64,000 nt of DNA from assembly GCF_014697425.1 (NCBI RefSeq), contig NZ_JACJRU010000005.1, positions 124,001 to 188,000 on the forward strand. The letters are read 5' to 3'. The position numbers and the translations under genes were made by a program. The notes beneath the pieces are model-generated. The model searched no databases. It worked only from the letters and a program-made list of their open reading frames with translations, and was not told where the DNA came from. Shown here in pieces: positions 45,225-55,175 of the stretch; the stretch's first letter is position 1; the number at the start of each line of letters is the position of its first letter. The stretch is from Nostoc sp. FACHB-110 (GTDB lineage Bacteria; Cyanobacteriota; Cyanobacteriia; Cyanobacteriales; Nostocaceae).

Positions 45225-45764
45225 CTAAAATCTATCTGTTTCTTGCGGTTGTGTAACTGCCCCAGGTTGAGACGTGAAAAAGTTTTGCGCGGCCTCGTTT
45301 TGATAAATACACCTAATATCAGGTTTGTCGCTATCCAAACTGCCAGTAAAACCAAAAGTGTTCAAGCGGTTTTTACATTCTCTGACTTGCTCAGAAGTTA
45401 CGAGTTTTCGCTGTTCTAAAATTGCCCAGTTATTTTGACGCAGTACGCAGCCAGGACGCATACTTGGTTGAGCGACATAGACATTGAATGGGTTCAATGT
45501 CACAAATAATCTGGCATCCATCACCATTGCACTAGCACCGTACTGCACGCAAATTTCTGGATTTGGCGCTCTTGTATCAATAAATTCTCGTGAAGCCACG
45601 TTTGATGGCGTTAAAGTGGTTGTAGAGCTAAAAGCAATCCCAATTCCAATTCCTAAAACCAACACCCCTCCCAAAATGGCGATCGTGGTGAGGTTAAATA
45701 AAGAAGGTTGGAAAGCTGTAGGCTTAGATGTTGTAGCCGATCTACCAGTAGATTTACGTCTCAT
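45225..45764 (-). CDS. DUF3172-family membrane protein
   Basis: 179 residues with one membrane helix at about 27-46 (TTIAILGGVLVLGIGIGIAF) after a basic, Ser/Thr-rich cytoplasmic N terminus. The outside part has PNPEICVQYGASAMVMDARLF, NPFNVYVAQPSMRPGCVLR and EQVRECKNRLNTFG, with four cysteines. This matches DUF3172, conserved in cyanobacteria and plants and without an assigned function. It is convergent with the AMIN gene. Confidence 0.8.
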   Translation of the reverse strand: MRRKSTGRSATTSKPTAFQPSLFNLTTIAILGGVLVLGIGIGIAFSSTTTLTPSNVASREFIDTRAPNPEICVQYGASAMVMDARLFVTLNPFNVYVAQPSMRPGCVLRQNNWAILEQRKLVTSEQVRECKNRLNTFGFTGSLDSDKPDIRCIYQNEAAQNFFTSQPGAVTQPQETDRF

Positions 45765-46053
45765 TTTTGCTTGACACCTTCACGTTTCGGAAAGCAGGGA
45801 GCGATTTCAACGGCTCTCCCTATTTCAGTATGCCGATTCTTCAAGATAATTGTCTGCCAGTTTTTGTTTAATTAATTTTTGATAGGTTAAGATAAAAACT
45901 CGTCATGAAACATAGACGCTAAGTGGCTCTAAAAGCTAGGTTTGGTTGACTTTTTTTGGCTATTTGGGCAATTTTGGCTGCCTCTAGCACATTGAGATGT
46001 AAAGAAATATCAAGTAATATCATAGAAAACTTCGCTAAAAAACTGCAATAAAA

Positions 46054-46881
46054 GTGACATCTCAAAAGTCCTTAACCAGGGGAATCCAATTTAAAACAGC
46101 ACACTTTCAACTGTTTCTGGCTGATAGCCTGACTGTTTTCTGGGGAGAGTGGTTAAAGTTACGTTCCAGAATTACACAGGTTGCTGCAACAGGTTTAGTC
46201 TCTCCACTGATATATATATTGGCGTTTGGTTTGGGACTTGGTAGTTCTATAAGGCCAGGCTCAGGTATTACTGGCAACTACGATAACTACTTAGAATTTA
46301 TTTTGCCGGGAATGGTAGCTTTATCGTCGATGACGATTAGCTTTGGTGGGACAACTTTTTCGATTTGCGGTGAAAGGCTATTTAGTAAAACATTTGAAGA
46401 AATGTTGCTTACCCCTGTACATCCATTAGCTCTGCACATTGGAAAAATGTTGGCGGGAATTGTGCGGGGGCTGATGACTTCAGGTTCGGTAATTTTGGTA
46501 GCAGTGCTATTTACAGGTAACTGGAATTTTCTCAATCCTTTATTTTTACTGTTGTTAGTGCTAAACTGTGCCGTATTTGCTGGGTTAGGGGTAATTATTG
46601 GTTTGAGTGTGCGATCGCTCGAATCTGTGGGACTATATAACAACTTCGTGATTGTCCCTATGTCTTTCTTAGGTGCAACCTTTTTCGACCCCAGCACCTT
46701 ACCAGTAGCGTTGAAGTGTGTAGTTTACTTATTGCCTTTAACTTACGCCAGCACTGGTTTACGCGCTGCTGTTTACTCACCTTTATCAGAATTTCCTTGG
46801 TACAGTATCCCGATTTTATTAGTAACTGCGATCGCTTTATCGTTTTGGGGCAGTTACAAATTTTCGCACCAACAAGATTGA
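46054..46881 (+). CDS. ABC-2-type transporter permease
   Basis: 275 residues with six predicted membrane helices of the ABC-2 family (NodJ/DrrB group): FWGEWLKLRSRI, NYLEFILPGMVALSSM, SKTFEEMLLTPVHPL (the coupling-helix region) and SFLGATFFDPSTLP. The GTG start is used; there is no nearby ATG in frame. The partner ATPase is not adjacent, and flanking genes are unrelated, so the pair must be split. Typical substrates of this group are polysaccharides, lipids or drugs. Confidence 0.87.
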   Translation: MTSQKSLTRGIQFKTAHFQLFLADSLTVFWGEWLKLRSRITQVAATGLVSPLIYILAFGLGLGSSIRPGSGITGNYDNYLEFILPGMVALSSMTISFGGTTFSICGERLFSKTFEEMLLTPVHPLALHIGKMLAGIVRGLMTSGSVILVAVLFTGNWNFLNPLFLLLLVLNCAVFAGLGVIIGLSVRSLESVGLYNNFVIVPMSFLGATFFDPSTLPVALKCVVYLLPLTYASTGLRAAVYSPLSEFPWYSIPILLVTAIALSFWGSYKFSHQQD

Positions 46882-47021
46882 TGAGAAAGCTTATGGTGTA
46901 GGTGCAAAATTTTGTTGTTTCCCTGCAGAGGAAACAACTAATTTCAACTTTACTCGTAATTACATATTTCTATCTTGAACAACAACTAATAAAATTCTGC
47001 ACGTCCATTTCAAGCTAAACC

Positions 47022-48272
47022 TTAAACCATTACATGAGTTTTCTGTTTTAAGGGGATTTGAATCACAAATTCTGTTCCTTTACCAAAATTGGAAGCACAA
47101 GCTAACTTACCCTGATGCTGTTCGACAATAATTTGATGGCTAATGGACATACTAATTCCTGTTCCTTTACCAACAGGCTTTGTTGTGAAAAATGGATCGA
47201 AAATTTGTTTTTGTAGATGTTCAGGAATGCCAATCCCATTATCTTGGATGGCAATTTCTACCCATTTTTCTGCTATGAGAGAAGTGCGAATTGTAATTTG
47301 AGCAGGATTATCTTGAATCTCTGGAGATGATTTTTGAATCATCCTTTCTTCAAGTGTATCTATGGCATTTGTGAGAATATTTAAAATTGCCTGATTGAGT
47401 GAACTAGGATAACACTCGACATCAGGTAATTTACTATAATTTCTGACAAGTATAATTTCTGGATATTCTAATTTTTTTTGGAGACGGTGTTGCAAAATCA
47501 TGAGTGTATTCTCAATTCCTTCATGAATGTTCACCGCTTTTAATTCAGCTTCATCCAAGCGCGAGAAATTTCTGAGGGATAGGACAATTTGCCGGATGCG
47601 ATCGCTTCCCATTTTCATAGAAGCTAAAATTTTTGGCAAGTCTTCTTGAAGGAATTCTAAATCAACCTCTTGAGTTAGTGCTGCAACTGCCGATGGTGTA
47701 ACCAGAATATGAGCTTGGTAAGCTTTGACAATGCTCAACAGATAACCTGCATATTCTTGGACATGACTCAAGTTGCCATAAATAAAGTTAACTGGATTAT
47801 TGATTTCATGTGCAACCCCAGCAACTAGTTGTCCCAAGCTCGACATTTTTTCTTGTTGCACTAACTGAGTTTGCATCTGCTTCAGTTCTGTCATAGCTTT
47901 TTCCAAGAGCGCGTTTTTGCTCTCCAGTTCAATCTTTGAGGCGAATATCTGACTGAAACAAGCAAGTAAATCAAAACTTTTGTAAAAGCTGAGAAATCGT
48001 AATGCAATCACAACTGTAATCAAGTCTGCTGCTGTTTGCCATAAGTGTGAATGAACCAACCCCAACATTCCCACTACATGAAAGCCGTGACCAAAAGCGC
48101 AACTACAAAAAATACCAGCCACTGTCACTACCAGTGCGTCAACTCCAGCCCGCCGATTACGCCAAACACCATAGGCGATGACACTGCTAATTATGAAATA
48201 ACAGCAGGAAATGACGAAATTTTCCCCAACTATTAACCAAGAGAGTTGATCAGCCTCGAAAACAGTATGCAT
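47022..48272 (-). CDS. Histidine kinase with ethylene-receptor-like membrane sensor
   Basis: 416 residues. Three N-terminal helices (about 12-37, 44-68 and 77-97) align with the plant ETR1 ethylene-binding domain: Tyr25 corresponds to ETR1 Tyr32, and the copper ligands Cys65 and His69 correspond to Cys58 and His62 (CAFGH), with the same 33-residue gap between Tyr and Cys. ETR1 Asp25 and Pro36 are replaced by Asn18 and Ser29. A coiled coil (113-142), an H-box with His155 (AGVAHEINNP) and a HATPase_c with DNGIGI and GKGTGISMS follow. Ethylene or another small gas bound through Cu(I) is a reasonable guess; light signalling in such proteins is also known. No receiver is attached and no cognate regulator is adjacent. 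Confidence 0.82.
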   Translation of the reverse strand: MHTVFEADQLSWLIVGENFVISCCYFIISSVIAYGVWRNRRAGVDALVVTVAGIFCSCAFGHGFHVVGMLGLVHSHLWQTAADLITVVIALRFLSFYKSFDLLACFSQIFASKIELESKNALLEKAMTELKQMQTQLVQQEKMSSLGQLVAGVAHEINNPVNFIYGNLSHVQEYAGYLLSIVKAYQAHILVTPSAVAALTQEVDLEFLQEDLPKILASMKMGSDRIRQIVLSLRNFSRLDEAELKAVNIHEGIENTLMILQHRLQKKLEYPEIILVRNYSKLPDVECYPSSLNQAILNILTNAIDTLEERMIQKSSPEIQDNPAQITIRTSLIAEKWVEIAIQDNGIGIPEHLQKQIFDPFFTTKPVGKGTGISMSISHQIIVEQHQGKLACASNFGKGTEFVIQIPLKQKTHVMV

Positions 48273-48466
48273 AAATCTATTCGTACCCTAAAGACTTGTG
48301 ATCCTTAAAGTACCCATTCGCTCTCTCATAAACTACATAAATATTTATATTTCGTAATATTTGTTACATTTTTAATAATTGATAGTTCAAAATTTCATAC
48401 AAGTACCATCATCCGTTAACTGTTAACTGTAATGATGGGGTACAAGCAGCAAACAGGCAGCTTATT

Positions 48467-48513
48467 AAAAAAGGCGATCGCACCCAAAAATTAGAGTAGC
48501 GATCGCCTTTTTT
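48467..48513. terminator. Bidirectional terminator built from two HIP1 sites
   Basis: AAAAAAGGCGATCGC (48467-48481) and GCGATCGCCTTTTTT (48499-48513) are perfect 15-base reverse complements around a 17-base loop. A T-run ends the stem in both directions. It lies 14 bases past the ndhN stop and is the likely ndhN terminator. Confidence 0.88.
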
Positions 48514-48526
48514 GTAACACAATAAA

Positions 48527-49015
48527 TTACACAGCTTGAGAACTAACGGCAAATGTAGCTGTTAGAGGTTTCCATTTGAAAGCGCGATCTCCACCTCTTT
48601 CTACCACTACTTTTACCCGTGGTTCCAAATTAGGTAGTTGGGCTAAAAACTCCACTTCTTGGTCAGAGAGAATATGCCCTTCAATAATCCACAACACCAA
48701 ACCTTTAGATTTAGGAGGTAGCTGTTCTAGCTGATAGTTAACGATGGGAGGTAAATAGTAGACGTTACCCACCGCAGCACCGCTACTACTACTTTTCTTT
48801 CCTAAATGAGGTGGTCTAACCCCATGAACTCCTGTTAAATAGGCAGCTACATCGCCTAATCCTCTAGCACTCATATGCAAAGTCACATACCCTGCTGCAC
48901 GCAACCGACGGCGATATCTTCCCTCAAAACCACCTTCCAAAGGAACATACACACCAAGCGCGCCAAATTTTTGCAAGTCCCGAATTAAACCATTGCCAGT
49001 GGTAATCAGTGCCAT
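48527..49015 (-). CDS. ndhN: NAD(P)H-quinone oxidoreductase subunit N
   Basis: 162 residues matching NdhN, a hydrophilic subunit of the cyanobacterial and chloroplast NDH-1 complex: MALITTGNGLIRDLQKFGAL, EGGFEGRYRRRLRAAGY, GDVAAYLTGVHGVRPPHLG, and VVERGGDRAFKWKPL. NDH-1 moves electrons from ferredoxin to plastoquinone for respiration, cyclic flow and CO2 uptake. The subunit is specific to oxygenic phototrophs, so it fixes the lineage. A terminator follows. Confidence 0.95.
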   Translation of the reverse strand: MALITTGNGLIRDLQKFGALGVYVPLEGGFEGRYRRRLRAAGYVTLHMSARGLGDVAAYLTGVHGVRPPHLGKKSSSSGAAVGNVYYLPPIVNYQLEQLPPKSKGLVLWIIEGHILSDQEVEFLAQLPNLEPRVKVVVERGGDRAFKWKPLTATFAVSSQAV

Positions 49016-49977
49016 AGATTTTTGTTTATCCTATCCCACTTACATATCTCTATTATTTACTGTTAAGTAAAACATTTAAGTTACCGTCAGATAGTAACTA
49101 AATTAAAATTTGCTAGAAACCTAGCTCATCAAGTCGTTCGCTTCAATAAGTTTCCTTTATCCGTTGCATAGAGACTATGCTTACTCCGGTTTAGTCCCAG
49201 TTCTTAAAAAAATTATCGACAAGTATTAACCATCTCATCTATAATGTGAGATTGTGACCAAACAGCCAAATAAAACTATTCTCTTTGCAGCACTTAAAAT
49301 CTACGACTGGACATAAAAATCAGGCGTATGATTCTGACCTAAGTTGACAAGAGACTGGTAAACTAAAAAAGCTTGAGGTACAATGAGGAGCCTGTGGCTA
49401 ATTAAACAACAGCCAAATCCCAACTCCAAATTAGATTAACTTCTGTAGCCCGGATCACCAGGCAAAACCTTGAACAATAGTTTAAGGTATTCCGTCAAGT
49501 AGAAACTGAGCGACAATACTACAGCGATAGTATTGCAAAAGTCTTAGTTAAGGGATACTGAGTGGTAACAACTGCTTAAGTCCTACTACAACACGGCAGT
49601 CGCCGCCAAGATAACCATTGCATTTCGGAAATTTTAGCCGTTTTAGCAATTGGTATGGGAAATCCACTAAAGGTGCTGCCTCCAAAAAGTGCCTAAGCAA
49701 TTGCTTGGACGAGAGCATTGCTGCACAAAGAGCAAAGCTTTAGAGCATTGCCTCAAAGTCAGAAGTTGAAACTTCCCAACAGGAAGAAACTTGTGGCTGC
49801 TTGATTAAGCAAATTAACAAAAGTAAACGGATTCACTCAAAAGTAAGGGAACTGTTTTGTTTCGGATAAGAGAAAGCTATCTGCTGGAATTTGCTGAGGA
49901 TCGTCCTCCCTCAGTCGAAACATCAACAATGTATCCCGAAGAATCTGCTAAGTAAGTAAAAAGGAGAACCAGTAACT
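49016..49977. other. Long intergenic region and leader of the ribosomal protein operon
   Basis: 962 bases before rplC. A promoter candidate lies at 49216-49245 (see separate entry), which would give a leader of about 725 nt. It contains hairpins CAATACTA/TAGTATTG (49515-49522 with 49529-49536), a 12-base palindrome AAGCAATTGCTT (49695-49706) and CTTCC/GGAAG (49772-49776 with 49782-49786). A short frame, 49383-49439 (18 residues, MRSLWLIKQQ start), has GAGG 4 bases upstream. No known RNA family was recognised. Confidence 0.6.
49216..49245 (+). promoter_or_regulatory. Candidate sigma-70-type promoter of the rplC operon
   Basis: TCGACA at 49216-49221 and a perfect TATAAT at 49240-49245, 18 bases apart. 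Start of transcription would fall near 49252. It is the best promoter match upstream of the superoperon, but no mapping data are available. Confidence 0.6.
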
Positions 49978-50613
49978 GTGTCAGTAGGAATTCTCGGCAC
50001 CAAGCTGGGCATGACCCAAATTTTTGACGAGGCAGGAGTAGCAATTCCTGTCACCGTGATTCAAGCGGGGCCATGCACTGTTACCCAAGTTAAAACAAAG
50101 CAAACTGATGGTTATACTGCCATTCAACTAGGTTATGGCGAAGTCAAACCAAAAGCACTGAATAAACCCTTGTTGGGGCACTTAGCAAAATCATCTGCGC
50201 CAGCATTGCGGCATCTTAATGAGTACCGCACAGAAAATTCTGGTGAATATACTCTAGGCCAAGAAATTAAGGCAGATATCTTTAGTGCTGGTCAAATCGT
50301 CGATGTAGTCGGTACTAGTATTGGTCGCGGTTTTGCAGGCAACCAAAAGCGAAATAACTTTGGTCGCGGGCCGATGTCTCACGGTTCTAAAAACCACAGA
50401 GCGCCTGGTTCTATTGGTGCGGGTACAACACCCGGTCGTGTTTACCCAGGTAAAAGAATGGCAGGGCGTTTAGGTGGTACTCGCGTCACCATTAAAAAAT
50501 TGACAGTAGTGCGTGTAGACACTGAACGCAATTTATTGCTCATTAAAGGAGCCATTCCTGGTAAACCAGGTTCTCTCGTGAGTATCGTCCCCACAAACAA
50601 AGTTGGTAAATAG
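49978..50613 (+). CDS. rplC: 50S ribosomal protein L3
   Basis: 211 residues. Starts at GTG with GGAG about 11 bases upstream. The conserved opening [34 protein letters not shown] and the Gly-rich [20 protein letters not shown], the region near the peptidyl transferase centre, are all present. First gene of the superoperon; in E. coli rpsJ would precede it, but not here. Confidence 0.97.
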   Translation: MSVGILGTKLGMTQIFDEAGVAIPVTVIQAGPCTVTQVKTKQTDGYTAIQLGYGEVKPKALNKPLLGHLAKSSAPALRHLNEYRTENSGEYTLGQEIKADIFSAGQIVDVVGTSIGRGFAGNQKRNNFGRGPMSHGSKNHRAPGSIGAGTTPGRVYPGKRMAGRLGGTRVTIKKLTVVRVDTERNLLLIKGAIPGKPGSLVSIVPTNKVGK

Positions 50614-50703
50614 TCAACAGTCAAAAGTCAATAGTCATTAGCAGTTGAACTATGGACTATTGATTATGAACTATGGACTAATGACAAAGGACAAATAACT
50701 AAG
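50614..50703. repeat. Short degenerate repeats in the rplC-rplD spacer
   Basis: Repeated TAGTCAA/AACTATGGACTA-type heptamer units (e.g. AGTCAACAGTCAAAAGTCAA), of the class common in Nostoc intergenic DNA. A similar stretch fills 57938-58020. Confidence 0.7.
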
Positions 50704-51336
50704 ATGGTTGAGACTGTAGTTAAAAACTGGCAAGGAGAAGAAGTCGGGCAAAAATCGTTCGACTTACGGGTTGCCAAAGAAGAAACAGCGGCTCATATTG
50801 TACACCGAGCATTGGTCAGACAAATGACCAATGCTCGTCAAGGAACCGCTAGTACCAAGACTCGTTCAGAAGTTAGAGGTGGTGGCCGCAAACCCTGGCG
50901 GCAAAAAGGTACCGGACGCGCTCGTGCGGGTTCGATTCGTTCGCCACTGTGGCGTGGTGGTGGTGTCATCTTTGGGCCAAAACCTCGAGATTTCAACTTA
51001 AAAATGAACCGCAAAGAACGGCGTTTAGCACTGCGGACAGCTTTTGTCAGCCGTACTGACGACTTAATTGTGGTAGAAGATTTCAGCACCGAACTGTCAC
51101 GTCCGAAAACTAAAGATTTAGTAGCGGCTTTAACACGTTGGGGCGCACTTCCAGAACAAAAGAGTTTACTAATATTGTCAGAAATTGCAGACAACATTTA
51201 TCTATCAGGCCGCAACATCGAGAAATTGAAGATTATTGCTGCAGATCAGTTAAATGTTTACGACTTGCTGCACGCTGACAAAATTGTAGTTACAGCATCA
51301 GCACTAGAGAAAATTCAGGAGGTCTACAATGCCTAA
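50704..51336 (+). CDS. rplD: 50S ribosomal protein L4
   Basis: 210 residues. The L4 loop with [42 protein letters not shown] lies at about 45-85, and the C-terminal [17 protein letters not shown] is typical. In E. coli L4 represses this operon; whether that holds in cyanobacteria is not established. It overlaps rplW by 8 bases. Confidence 0.97.
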   Translation: MVETVVKNWQGEEVGQKSFDLRVAKEETAAHIVHRALVRQMTNARQGTASTKTRSEVRGGGRKPWRQKGTGRARAGSIRSPLWRGGGVIFGPKPRDFNLKMNRKERRLALRTAFVSRTDDLIVVEDFSTELSRPKTKDLVAALTRWGALPEQKSLLILSEIADNIYLSGRNIEKLKIIAADQLNVYDLLHADKIVVTASALEKIQEVYNA

Positions 51337-51643
51337 GTTTGACCCCCGTGATCTGCCTGACTTGATCCGTCGCCCAATCGTCACCGAAAAAGCGACGATT
51401 ATGATGGAAAAAAATCAATACACGTTTGAAGTTGTTCCCAAAGCAACCAAGACAGATATTAAAGCAGCGATCGAAGACTTATTCCAAGTCAAAGTTGTCA
51501 AAGTGAATACAGCCATGAAGCCACCCAAAAAACGTCGGGTTGGCAAATTCATCGGTTATAAACCCCAATATAAGCGAGCTATTGTTACTGTCGCGCCTGG
51601 GGATGAAGAAAAGATTAGACAAGTTCTATTCCCAGAGGTCTAA
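51329..51643 (+). CDS. rplW: 50S ribosomal protein L23
   Basis: 104 residues. [20 protein letters not shown] and the extended [20 protein letters not shown] loop are typical of L23, which lies at the tunnel exit and docks SRP and trigger factor. GGAGG lies upstream inside the rplD end. Confidence 0.97.
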   Translation: MPKFDPRDLPDLIRRPIVTEKATIMMEKNQYTFEVVPKATKTDIKAAIEDLFQVKVVKVNTAMKPPKKRRVGKFIGYKPQYKRAIVTVAPGDEEKIRQVLFPEV

Positions 51644-51649
51644 AGAAAG

Positions 51650-52513
51650 ATGGGTACTCGTTCTTATCGCCCTTATACCCCCAGCACTCGTCAAGTTACT
51701 ATCTCTGACTTTGCAGAAATTACCAAATCTGAACCAGAGAAGTCATTAACGACCTATAAACACCGTGTTAAAGGTCGTAACAATCAAGGGCGGATAACCA
51801 GCCGTCGTCGGGGTGGCGGACATAAACAACTTTATAGAATTATCGATTTTAAAAGGGATAAACGCAACATTCCTGCAAAAGTAGCAGCAATTGAATACGA
51901 TCCCAACCGTAATGCTCGAATTGCCCTATTGTTTTACCAGGATGGCGAAAAGCGTTATATTCTTCAGCCCAACGGTTTGACTGTTGGCAAAACTTTAATA
52001 GCTGGTGCTGACGCTCCTATTGAAGATGGTAACGCCCTACCTTTGTCAAACATTCCCTTGGGTACAAACGTTCATAACGTAGAATTGACCCCTGGTAGAG
52101 GTGGACAAATTGTACGAGCTGCTGGTGCTACTGCTCAAGTAGTTGCTAAAGAAGGTAACTATGTAACATTGAAGTTACCTTCTGGGGAAGTGCGGATGGT
52201 TAGGCGTGAATGTTACGCCACCATTGGGCAAGTAGGTAACACAGACTTTAGAAACCTCAGTGCAGGTAAAGCTGGACGTAACCGCTGGAAGGGTCGTCGC
52301 CCGAAAGTCAGAGGTAGCGTTATGAACCCAGTGGATCACCCACATGGTGGTGGTGAAGGTAGAGCGCCTATTGGTCGTTCTGGCCCTGTCACACCTTGGG
52401 GTAAACCAACATTGGGAGCCAAGACACGCAAACCCAAGAAACCCAGCAGTAAATTGATTGTACGCCGACGTCGTAAATCTTCTAAGCGCGGTCGTGGTGG
52501 TCGTCAGTCATAG
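51650..52513 (+). CDS. rplB: 50S ribosomal protein L2
   Basis: 287 residues. [14 protein letters not shown] opening, [20 protein letters not shown] and the C-terminal [20 protein letters not shown] with the His essential for peptidyl transfer assembly are present. Six bases after rplW. Confidence 0.98.
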   Translation: MGTRSYRPYTPSTRQVTISDFAEITKSEPEKSLTTYKHRVKGRNNQGRITSRRRGGGHKQLYRIIDFKRDKRNIPAKVAAIEYDPNRNARIALLFYQDGEKRYILQPNGLTVGKTLIAGADAPIEDGNALPLSNIPLGTNVHNVELTPGRGGQIVRAAGATAQVVAKEGNYVTLKLPSGEVRMVRRECYATIGQVGNTDFRNLSAGKAGRNRWKGRRPKVRGSVMNPVDHPHGGGEGRAPIGRSGPVTPWGKPTLGAKTRKPKKPSSKLIVRRRRKSSKRGRGGRQS

Positions 52514-52628
52514 GCAAGTCTGAAGGATGCAAGATGAAGGATGAAATAGAAATGTTGAACTTTCCATCTTCATCCTTAAGTCTTTATTCTTCATTTTTAA
52601 TTTTCATTTTTAACCTCATCCTGATATT
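52514..52628. repeat. Inverted AAGGATGAAG-type repeats in the rplB-rpsS spacer
   Basis: GATGAAGGATGAAATAG near 52528-52550 is inverted as CATCTTCATCCTTAAG at 52565-52580, giving a possible stem. The same words recur after rpsC (54108-54130) and after rplX (55888-55945). Confidence 0.65.
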
Positions 52629-52907
52629 ATGGGTCGTTCACTCAAAAAAGGGCCTTTCGTTGCCGATCATTTACTCAGCAAAATTGAAAAGCTGAACGAT
52701 AAAAACGAAAAGCAAGTGATTAAAACTTGGTCAAGAGCCTCAACAATTCTGCCCCAGATGGTGGGACATACGATCGCTGTTCATAATGGCAGACAACACG
52801 TCCCCGTGTTTATCAGCGATCAGATGGTAGGCCACAAGTTGGGAGAATTCGCCCCAACACGCACCTACAGGGGTCATGGCAAAAGTGACAAGAAAGCGGG
52901 TAGATAG
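52629..52907 (+). CDS. rpsS: 30S ribosomal protein S19
   Basis: 92 residues. [16 protein letters not shown] opening, [20 protein letters not shown] and [15 protein letters not shown] are the family's conserved blocks. S19 binds the head of the small subunit next to S13. Confidence 0.98.
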   Translation: MGRSLKKGPFVADHLLSKIEKLNDKNEKQVIKTWSRASTILPQMVGHTIAVHNGRQHVPVFISDQMVGHKLGEFAPTRTYRGHGKSDKKAGR

Positions 52908-52965
52908 TCATTAGTTATGAGTCACTCACTAAAAATGATGACTTATGACAACAATGGAGAAAAAC

Positions 52966-53325
52966 ATGGCAACTAATACTACAGAAGTAAAAGCGATCGC
53001 CCGTTATATACGCATGTCTCCCTTTAAAGTGCGTCGCGTACTCGATCAAATTCGGGGGCGGTCTTACAGAGAAGCGTTAATTATTTTGGAATTCATGCCT
53101 TATCGGGCTTGTGAACCAGTCCTCAAACTAATTAGAAGCGCAGCCGCCAATGCTGAACACAATGCAGGTCTAGACCGCGCTCAACTGGTAATTACTCAAG
53201 CTTATGCCGATCAAGGCCCAGTCCTAAAACGTTTCCAACCTAGAGCGCAAGGTCGAGCTTACCAAATTCGCAAACCAACATGTCACATCACAGTAGCTGT
53301 AGCTGCTGGTGAGACTGCGGAATAA
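52966..53325 (+). CDS. rplV: 50S ribosomal protein L22
   Basis: 119 residues from the ATG at 52966, which has GGAG 5 bases upstream and gives the usual cyanobacterial length; the frame continues 7 codons upstream. [20 protein letters not shown] and the C-terminal [20 protein letters not shown], whose loop lines the exit tunnel, are diagnostic. Confidence 0.96.
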   Translation: MATNTTEVKAIARYIRMSPFKVRRVLDQIRGRSYREALIILEFMPYRACEPVLKLIRSAAANAEHNAGLDRAQLVITQAYADQGPVLKRFQPRAQGRAYQIRKPTCHITVAVAAGETAE

Positions 53326-53351
53326 TTACCAGAACTTTAGAGGAAGCATTT

Positions 53352-54107
53352 GTGGGACAAAAAATTCATCCAGTTGGCTTTCGCCTCGGAATTACCCAAG
53401 AACACCAATCTAGGTGGTACGCAGATCCTGAACGCTATCCAGAACTTTTACAAGAAGATTACAAACTACGTAATTACATTGAACAAAAACTGGGTAGACT
53501 CGCTCAAAATAACGCGGGCATTTCCGAAGTTAGAATTGAGCGCAAAGCAGACCAAATTGATTTAGAAGTACGCACAGCCCGCCCTGGTGTAGTTGTAGGT
53601 CGTGGTGGACAAGGTATCGAATCCTTACGCACCGGACTGCAAGACTTATTAGGCGGTACTCGTCAGATCAGAATCAACGTCGTCGAAGTCCAACGAGTTG
53701 ATGCTGATGCTTATTTAATTTCGGAATACATCGCCCAACAATTAGAACGTCGGGTTTCCTTCCGTCGCGTAGTTCGCCAAGCAATTCAACGGGCGCAACG
53801 TGCTGGTATTCAAGGAATTAAAATTCAAGTTAGTGGTCGGCTCAACGGTGCGGAAATTGCGCGGACAGAATGGACGCGCGAAGGTAGAGTACCTCTACAC
53901 ACCTTACGGGCTGATATTGACTACGCTTACTGCACAGCCAAAACCGTTTACGGTATTTTGGGCATCAAAGTGTGGGTGTTTAAAGGAGAAATTATTCCTG
54001 GACAGGAAGAAACTCAACCCCAACCCGCCACCCGCGAACGTGAACCGCGTCGCCGTCAACAACAGCGCCGTCGTCAGCAGTTTGAAGACCGTTCCAATGA
54101 AGGCTAA
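53352..54107 (+). CDS. rpsC: 30S ribosomal protein S3
   Basis: 251 residues from a GTG start (AGAGGAAG upstream). [20 protein letters not shown] opening, a KH domain with [10 protein letters not shown], and [16 protein letters not shown] block ([15 protein letters not shown]). The last 35 residues are an Arg/Gln-rich extension ([14 protein letters not shown]), longer than in E. coli, as in other Nostocales. Confidence 0.97.
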   Translation: MGQKIHPVGFRLGITQEHQSRWYADPERYPELLQEDYKLRNYIEQKLGRLAQNNAGISEVRIERKADQIDLEVRTARPGVVVGRGGQGIESLRTGLQDLLGGTRQIRINVVEVQRVDADAYLISEYIAQQLERRVSFRRVVRQAIQRAQRAGIQGIKIQVSGRLNGAEIARTEWTREGRVPLHTLRADIDYAYCTAKTVYGILGIKVWVFKGEIIPGQEETQPQPATREREPRRRQQQRRRQQFEDRSNEG

Positions 54108-54221
54108 AGGATGAAGGAAGAAGGATGAACAATTTGTGTTTCATACTTCACACTTCACACTTCACACTACCCTTCGGGAACGCCAAGGGCGAACACACTT
54201 CATACTTCACACTTCATAGTC
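54108..54221. repeat. Tandem CTTCACA repeats in the rpsC-rplP spacer
   Basis: Tandem copies of CACTTCA/CATACTTCACACTTCA flank a CCCTTCGGG palindrome (54171-54180 region). The same 16-base phrase occurs on both sides of the palindrome. No coding frame. Confidence 0.75.
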
Positions 54222-54650
54222 ATGTTAAGTCCTAGAAGAACTAAATTCCGCAAACAACAGCGCGGGCGAATGGCGGGTCTAGCCCACCGGGGTAGCACCC
54301 TCAACTTTGGAGATTTTGCTCTCCAAGCCCAAGAACCAGCTTGGATCACCTCTCGGCAAATCGAAGCTTCCCGTCGGGCGATGACTCGTTATATCCGTCG
54401 GGGTGGTAAAATCTGGATTCGGATTTTCCCAGATAAACCTGTTACCATGCGTCCAGCAGAAACACGGATGGGTTCTGGTAAAGGTAATCCAGAATTTTGG
54501 GTAGCAGTAGTTAAGCCAGGGCGGATTTTATTTGAAATCGCTGGTGTTTCTGAAGAAATCGCCCGTGAAGCTATGCGCCTAGCTGCATACAAACTGCCAA
54601 TTAAAACCAAATTTATTGTGCGCCCTCAAGTAGAAGAGGAGCAGGAGTAG
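54222..54650 (+). CDS. rplP: 50S ribosomal protein L16
   Basis: 142 residues. [20 protein letters not shown] opening, [13 protein letters not shown] block ([20 protein letters not shown]) and [21 protein letters not shown] match L16, which contacts A-site tRNA. Confidence 0.98.
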   Translation: MLSPRRTKFRKQQRGRMAGLAHRGSTLNFGDFALQAQEPAWITSRQIEASRRAMTRYIRRGGKIWIRIFPDKPVTMRPAETRMGSGKGNPEFWVAVVKPGRILFEIAGVSEEIAREAMRLAAYKLPIKTKFIVRPQVEEEQE

Positions 54651-54653
54651 GTT

Positions 54654-54881
54654 ATGCCGCTTCCCAAGATTTCAGAAGCTAGAGAATTAAGTGACGAACA
54701 ATTAGCTGCGGAAATTGTTGCCACTAAAAAACAACTGTTTCAGTTGCGCTTGCAAAAGGCAACCAGACAACTAGAAAAACCTCACCAATTCCGCCACGCT
54801 CGCCATCGCCTTGCCCAACTGTTGACAGTAGAGGGAGAGCGCAAACGGGCAGCAAGTCAAACTCCTAAACAAGAGAACTAA
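54654..54881 (+). CDS. rpmC: 50S ribosomal protein L29
   Basis: 75 residues. Two-helix hairpin protein with LSDEQLAAEIVATKKQLFQL, LRLQKATRQLEKPHQFRHAR. Three bases after rplP, so coupled. Confidence 0.95.
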   Translation: MPLPKISEARELSDEQLAAEIVATKKQLFQLRLQKATRQLEKPHQFRHARHRLAQLLTVEGERKRAASQTPKQEN

Positions 54882-54887
54882 GAGATT

Positions 54888-55136
54888 ATGGCAATCAAAG
54901 AACGAGTTGGGTTGGTAGTGAGCGACAAAATGCAAAAAACGGTGGTAGTTGCCATCGAAAACCGCGCTCCCCATCCCAAATACGGCAAGATTGTAGTGAA
55001 AACCCGCCGCTATAAAGCTCACGATGAAGAAAATAAATGCAAAGTGGGCGATCGCGTGCGGATTCAGGAAACCAGACCCCTGAGCAAAACCAAACGCTGG
55101 CAAGTCACAGAAATCCTCAACACTAAAAATTCATAA
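54888..55136 (+). CDS. rpsQ: 30S ribosomal protein S17
   Basis: 82 residues. [39 protein letters not shown] and [18 protein letters not shown] are the S17 OB-fold blocks. Confidence 0.97.
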   Translation: MAIKERVGLVVSDKMQKTVVVAIENRAPHPKYGKIVVKTRRYKAHDEENKCKVGDRVRIQETRPLSKTKRWQVTEILNTKNS

Positions 55137-55175
55137 GTTGTTACTTCACTAACAACTGCACAAGGGAGACCAATT

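Noticed and set aside
50442..50624. Minus-strand frames inside the ribosomal operon
   Set aside because: Antisense shadows of conserved genes with no start signal.
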